Shown in pieces: positions 6,018-8,495 of a stretch of 8,495 nucleotides of DNA (position 1 is the stretch's first letter; each line of letters opens with the position of its first letter). Source of the DNA: an uncultured Clostridia bacterium. Lineage in GTDB: Bacteria > Bacillota > Clostridia > Oscillospirales > Ruminococcaceae. The notes under the pieces are model-generated. The model was not told the origin of the DNA and did no database searches. It saw only the letters and a list, made by a program, of their open reading frames with translations. Position numbers and translations under genes: made by a program. The stretch spans positions 1 through 8,495 of the forward strand of contig CAMWRN010000090.1 in assembly GCA_947176675.1 (NCBI GenBank), given 5' to 3'.

Positions 6018-6405
6018 TCACAGGGAAACACAGATAGTCATATACTTACTTTAAATGTACTTCATGTTAATAATTTATTTGTATATGAAATACACCTGAA
6101 TATTCTTGTAAATTGTTTGAGAGTAAATGAACAAAAAATGTAAGCAAACATTTTATCTGCTTACATTTGATTTATGAGATTTTTAAAAGTCGTTATGTTC
6201 AGGTACATACTGTGCATTAAATCACGTATTTATACTGGTTTGCGACACTGTTAATTTTATCCTGTATCACCTGATTATATCAAATTTCAAATTTTTTACC
6301 ATCCACTTACCGTCAAAATCAATGAAAAATTCAAGTTATAATATGAAAGTCGGTACATTGTGCTTTGTAAGAATTGTGTATTCATCGTCCATAATAAATG
6401 TATTA
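6018..6405. other. AT-rich gene-poor stretch at the right side of the island
   Basis: No convincing gene is seen on either strand in 388 bases. It holds the hairpin terminator at 6136-6168, an imperfect inverted repeat around it (6090-6103 against 6195-6208, 11 of 14 matching) and, on the minus strand at about 6425-6267, a degraded reading frame with one internal stop. The change from AT-rich to more balanced composition, taken as the island's right edge, falls near 6400. Confidence 0.5.
6136..6168 (-). terminator. Probable rho-independent terminator of the LysE-to-lipoprotein operon
   Basis: AAATGTAAGCA (6136-6146) pairs perfectly with TGCTTACATTT (6158-6168) around an 11-base loop. On the minus strand the stem runs directly into a T run (6138-6133), which is terminator-like. 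It lies about 240 bases past the lipoprotein stop at 6406; no better terminator is seen nearer. The stem is AT-rich, so strength is uncertain. Confidence 0.55.
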
Positions 6406-6960
6406 TTATCCTGCCGACTGAAACGTTACCGTCACGCCGCCTTTGCCGAGTGCTTCCGCAAGACCGTCAGTATCGTCTATATGCCCGACGGGAGTATAGC
6501 TGTAGGAGGTTGAAAAGCTGTCGTAAAACAGCACCAGACAGCTTGAGCCGTAAAGCATTATGTTCCCCGAATTTATTTTATCGGGACTTTCCGTGTTTGT
6601 CGGCAAATTTTCGGGAAGATAAAAATATTTTTCGTTCCCGTTAAGCTCGCTCATATCAAGGGTAAGCGGCAGCATTTCCGCAAATTTTTCCGCCGTTTCG
6701 TTATCGTACAGCTCTGCATAAAACGTCTTATTTTGGACGGTAATTTCAATGTTCAAAATATTCTCCTCCTTTGCGCCCGACTGCTCCGATTTTTCGGACG
6801 GTGGGGTTGTATCGGATTTAACAGTCTCGGAATTATTTTCACTTTTCTGCACCGTGCTAACGGACGGCAGCAATATGTTGACTTCTTCCGAATTATTGCC
6901 GCAAGCCGCGGTAAAGCACATCATTGCAAGTGACAGAACCGTGCATACTAATTTATTCAT
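6406..6960 (-). CDS. Lipoprotein with a cyclophilin-like fold domain
   Basis: A 184-residue secreted lipoprotein. The signal peptide is residues 1-19, with the lipobox FTAAC ending at C20, the lipidation site. Residues 21-70 are a Ser/Thr/Glu-rich linker. Residues about 70-180 match the bacterial cyclophilin-like (Cyclophil_like) domain: NKTFYAELYDNETAEKFAEM, then LPLTLDMSELNGNEKYFYLP, NIMLYGSSCLVLFYDSFSTS and HIDDTDGLAEAL. The family shares the fold of peptidyl-prolyl isomerases, but the activity of these short proteins is largely unproven. It should sit on the outer face of the membrane. AAAGGAAAGG precedes the ATG, and the start overlaps the acetyltransferase stop by four bases (ATGA), which points to translational coupling. 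It is the last gene of the operon. Confidence 0.88.
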   Translation of the reverse strand: MNKLVCTVLSLAMMCFTAACGNNSEEVNILLPSVSTVQKSENNSETVKSDTTPPSEKSEQSGAKEENILNIEITVQNKTFYAELYDNETAEKFAEMLPLTLDMSELNGNEKYFYLPENLPTNTESPDKINSGNIMLYGSSCLVLFYDSFSTSYSYTPVGHIDDTDGLAEALGKGGVTVTFQSAG

Positions 6961-7538
6961 AAGCCTTTCCTTTCTGTTTCTATCTTTTTAATAATTTTTG
7001 CGGGTACGCCGCCTGCAATGGTGTTCGGCGGAACGTCTTTTGTCACAACAGCTCCCGCTGCAATTACTGCATTGTCCCCAATAGTTACGCCGCCGAGAAT
7101 GGTTGCGTGAGAACCTATCCAAACGTTGTTCCCGATAACAATAGGTCGTGGTATTATTGACTGTCTTTTATCATGGTCAAGGACGTGGTCAAGCGTCGCA
7201 AGCACCACCTGATGTCCGATAAGTACGCCGTCGCCTATGGTTATGCCGCCCTGATCCTGAAAACAGCAGCCGGAGTTTATAAACACGTTTTTTCCTACGC
7301 GGATATTTTTCCCGCAGTCCGTGTAAAACGGCGGGAACAAACGAAAGTCCTCTGTGGGACGTCCGATAAGTGTCTCAAAAAGCGTTTTCAGTTCTTCGGG
7401 GGAGTGATAAACGTTGTTTATTTGGGCAGTAATTTTCATTGCCTCCCCGCTTAACTCGGACATATATTTATGCACCTCTGAGCCGCCCTCTACGGTTTTG
7501 CCGCTATTTAAATAATTTAAAAATTCGCTGAGTTCCAT
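6957..7538 (-). CDS. Hexapeptide-repeat O-acetyltransferase (LacA/Maa/NodL family)
   Basis: A 193-residue acetyl-CoA-dependent sugar acetyltransferase of the left-handed beta-helix class, close to the usual ~185-200 residues. The N-terminal helical part (about 1-60, with FETLIGR) is followed by hexapeptide turns from about 78 to 182: NIRVGKNVFINSG, ITIGDGVLIG, IVIGNNVWIGSHATILGGVT, IGDNAVIAAGAVVTKDVP and the family-typical AGGVPAKIIKKI. H118 in TLDHVLDHD corresponds to the catalytic His of LacA/Maa. The specific substrate cannot be read from the sequence. The ATG at 7538 was chosen because GGGAGG lies 7 bases upstream; an in-frame TTG at 7556 would place the start inside that ribosome binding site. 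The previous gene's stop is 20 bases upstream and the next gene overlaps by four bases, so it is a middle gene of the operon. Confidence 0.93.
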   Translation of the reverse strand: MELSEFLNYLNSGKTVEGGSEVHKYMSELSGEAMKITAQINNVYHSPEELKTLFETLIGRPTEDFRLFPPFYTDCGKNIRVGKNVFINSGCCFQDQGGITIGDGVLIGHQVVLATLDHVLDHDKRQSIIPRPIVIGNNVWIGSHATILGGVTIGDNAVIAAGAVVTKDVPPNTIAGGVPAKIIKKIETERKGL

Positions 7539-7558
7539 CTCAAAACCTCCCGCCAAAA

Positions 7559-8098
7559 TTAAACGGATTTACCCATATCATAAGCCTTTTGCAGCGCCGC
7601 ATGATTTTTTATTTCGCCAACAGCGGTCACTCCTCCTGCGAACACCTTTCCCGCAAACTTTGCTTTGGGGAAGCATGATACCCAGCCCGAAATGCCTTTT
7701 TCCGCGCCGTCTATGGCGCTGTCCTCTTTGTCGGCAGCCACGGCAAGGAGATATACATGACGGAACTCATAGTCCGCTGAATACAAGGGATTTGCTCGGT
7801 CAAGAATTGTTTTAAGCTGACCGCACATTTCATAGTAGTAGATCGGCGTTGCAAAAACAATAACATCTGCAGTCAGCATTTTATCCGCAATTTCATTTGC
7901 GTCGTCGCGTATAACGCATTTCTGCGTTTTTTGACAGGCAAGGCAGCCTTTGCAGAAACCGATTGTTTTATCATAAAGCGTCACCTTTTCTGCAATGTTT
8001 CCCGATTCCTCCGCACCTCTTATAAATTCGTCCGCAAGCATTTCGGAATTGCCGCCCTTGCGGAAGCTTGATGAAATTACCAAAACTTTTTTACTCAT
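7559..8098 (-). CDS. Flavodoxin-family NAD(P)H-dependent oxidoreductase, iron-sulfur flavoprotein type
   Basis: A 179-residue flavodoxin-fold protein. SSSFRKGGNSEML (9-21) is the FMN phosphate-binding loop. ATPIYYYEMCGQLKTILDR (83-101) is the second FMN-contacting segment typical of NADPH-dependent FMN reductases. C49, C52, C55 and C61 form a CX2CX2CX5C motif (FCKGCLACQKTQKC), the compact cluster-binding motif of iron-sulfur flavoproteins, so a [4Fe-4S] centre next to FMN is likely. The role would be electron transfer or reduction of quinones or small molecules in the cytoplasm; the partner is unknown. TAAGGAG about 7 bases before the ATG overlaps the stop of the LysE gene, so the two are tightly linked. 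Confidence 0.9.
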   Translation of the reverse strand: MSKKVLVISSSFRKGGNSEMLADEFIRGAEESGNIAEKVTLYDKTIGFCKGCLACQKTQKCVIRDDANEIADKMLTADVIVFATPIYYYEMCGQLKTILDRANPLYSADYEFRHVYLLAVAADKEDSAIDGAEKGISGWVSCFPKAKFAGKVFAGGVTAVGEIKNHAALQKAYDMGKSV

Positions 8099-8110
8099 AA
8101 CTATCTCTCC

Positions 8111-8436
8111 TTAAATAATATTTTTTGCAAAAATAACAATACTGAAAACAATTAAAATTGCACCGAATATTTTATTTGCGTATCGGAAACCGCTGTACGT
8201 TTTTTTCTTTTTTATAATTTCAACAGCCGCAGTTAAAATACCCCACCAGATGTATGTACCGATAAAAATGCCGATGACAAGCAGAATACCGTTTTTAAGT
8301 CCTGTATTGCCGACAATTCCGAAATAGGAAAACGCAAACAAAAATGTGATAATTGCCGTAGGATTTGTTATACCAACTGCGAACGATGACAGGAACATTT
8401 TTATGCCGTATGCCGTCTGCTTTTGCGGAATATCTC
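8111..8436 (-). CDS. LysE-family amino-acid/metabolite exporter, C-terminal part
   Basis: The C-terminal half of an inner-membrane exporter of the LysE/RhtB family, normally about 200 residues with five or six membrane helices. Visible are KMFLSSFAVGITNPTAIITF, carrying the family's conserved NP in the helix after the cytoplasmic loop, then hydrophobic helices (GILLVIGIFIGTYIWWGILT and the terminal FGAILIVFSIVIFAKNII). The ATG at 8398 is internal: the same frame stays open upstream through DIPQKQTAYGI, as expected for the central loop. The frame technically continues to the window edge, but codons right of 8436 come from adapter-like sequence and should not be counted. It is the first visible gene of the minus-strand operon; its N-terminus and the operon promoter are missing. 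Confidence 0.85.
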
Positions 8437-8495
8437 CTGTCTCTGATACCCGTCTCCGCGCCCACGAGACCGAGGCGGCTGGCGTCTGCCGTCTG
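8437..8495 (+). other. Sequencing adapter (Illumina Nextera read-through), not genomic DNA
   Basis: From 8437 the sequence follows the Nextera transposase adapter read-through: CTGTCTCT, then the rest of the 19-base mosaic end and CCCACGAGAC, with 30 of 34 positions matching the known sequence. The next eight bases, CGAGGCGG, differ by one from the standard i7 index CGAGGCTG (N710). The final 17 match the P7 flow-cell segment at 12 positions, including TGCCGTCT. Nearly all mismatches are A or T read as G or C, as in low-quality read ends. The comparison uses adapter sequences from memory. Confidence 0.88.

Noticed and set aside
6090..6208. Imperfect inverted repeat ATACACCTGAATAT / ATGTTCAGGTACAT flanking the terminator hairpin
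   Set aside because: Only 11 of 14 positions agree in an AT-rich stretch, with no target duplication or gene inside, so it does not support a mobile element.
6322..6644. Overlapping + strand ORFs opposite the lipoprotein gene
   Set aside because: The minus-strand lipoprotein has a signal peptide, a lipobox and a recognisable domain; these ORFs are its antisense shadows.
1..8495. CRISPR arrays, tRNA or rRNA genes, insertion sequences and riboswitches
   Set aside because: Looked for on both strands and not seen: no regularly spaced repeats, no cloverleaf with CCA end, no transposase or integrase frame, and no leader matching a riboswitch class I can recognise by eye.

Overview
The window looks like low-to-moderate GC Firmicute DNA, most likely a gut Clostridia genome of the Ruminococcus/Oscillospiraceae or Lachnospiraceae type. 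That guess rests on codon use, strong AGGAGG-type ribosome binding sites, sigma-A promoters and the gene families present; no marker gene fixes the species. The right end appears to be a contig end, because the last ~59 bases match Illumina Nextera adapter read-through rather than genome.

Layout. Positions 1-262 hold two rho-independent terminators: one for a + strand gene lying left of the window and one for the minus-strand gene at 263-2599. That gene is a complete GH31 alpha-xylosidase of the YicI type, with its own sigma-A promoter and a LacI-family-like operator across the predicted transcription start. Upstream of it, on the same strand, is a small XRE-family regulator (2728-2967).

From about 3000 to 6400 the sequence is clearly more AT-rich and reads as an inserted, partly decayed accessory island. 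It begins with a control region: a perfect consensus promoter (TTGACA-17-TATAAT) whose -35 box lies in one arm of a long interrupted inverted repeat. This is followed by a + strand operon: a second XRE regulator (3241-3591), a DUF4041 plus GIY-YIG (T5orf172/Mug113-type) nuclease (3687-5021), and a small membrane protein (5038-5517) that seems to carry a frameshift at a T6 run, with a 26-residue ORF behind it. The nuclease has the domain architecture of the SNIPE anti-phage protein but has no membrane segment of its own, while the next gene does. This is the best candidate in the window for a little-described defence system. The island continues with a frameshifted, 5'-truncated PAPS-reductase-like gene on the minus strand and a gene-poor stretch.

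From 6406 to the right end the GC content rises again. Here a minus-strand operon runs, in order of transcription: LysE-family exporter (partial), iron-sulfur-flavoprotein-like flavodoxin reductase, hexapeptide (LacA/Maa-type) acetyltransferase, and cyclophilin-fold lipoprotein. Spacing is tight, with a 4-base ATGA overlap between the last two, and a probable terminator lies at 6136-6168.
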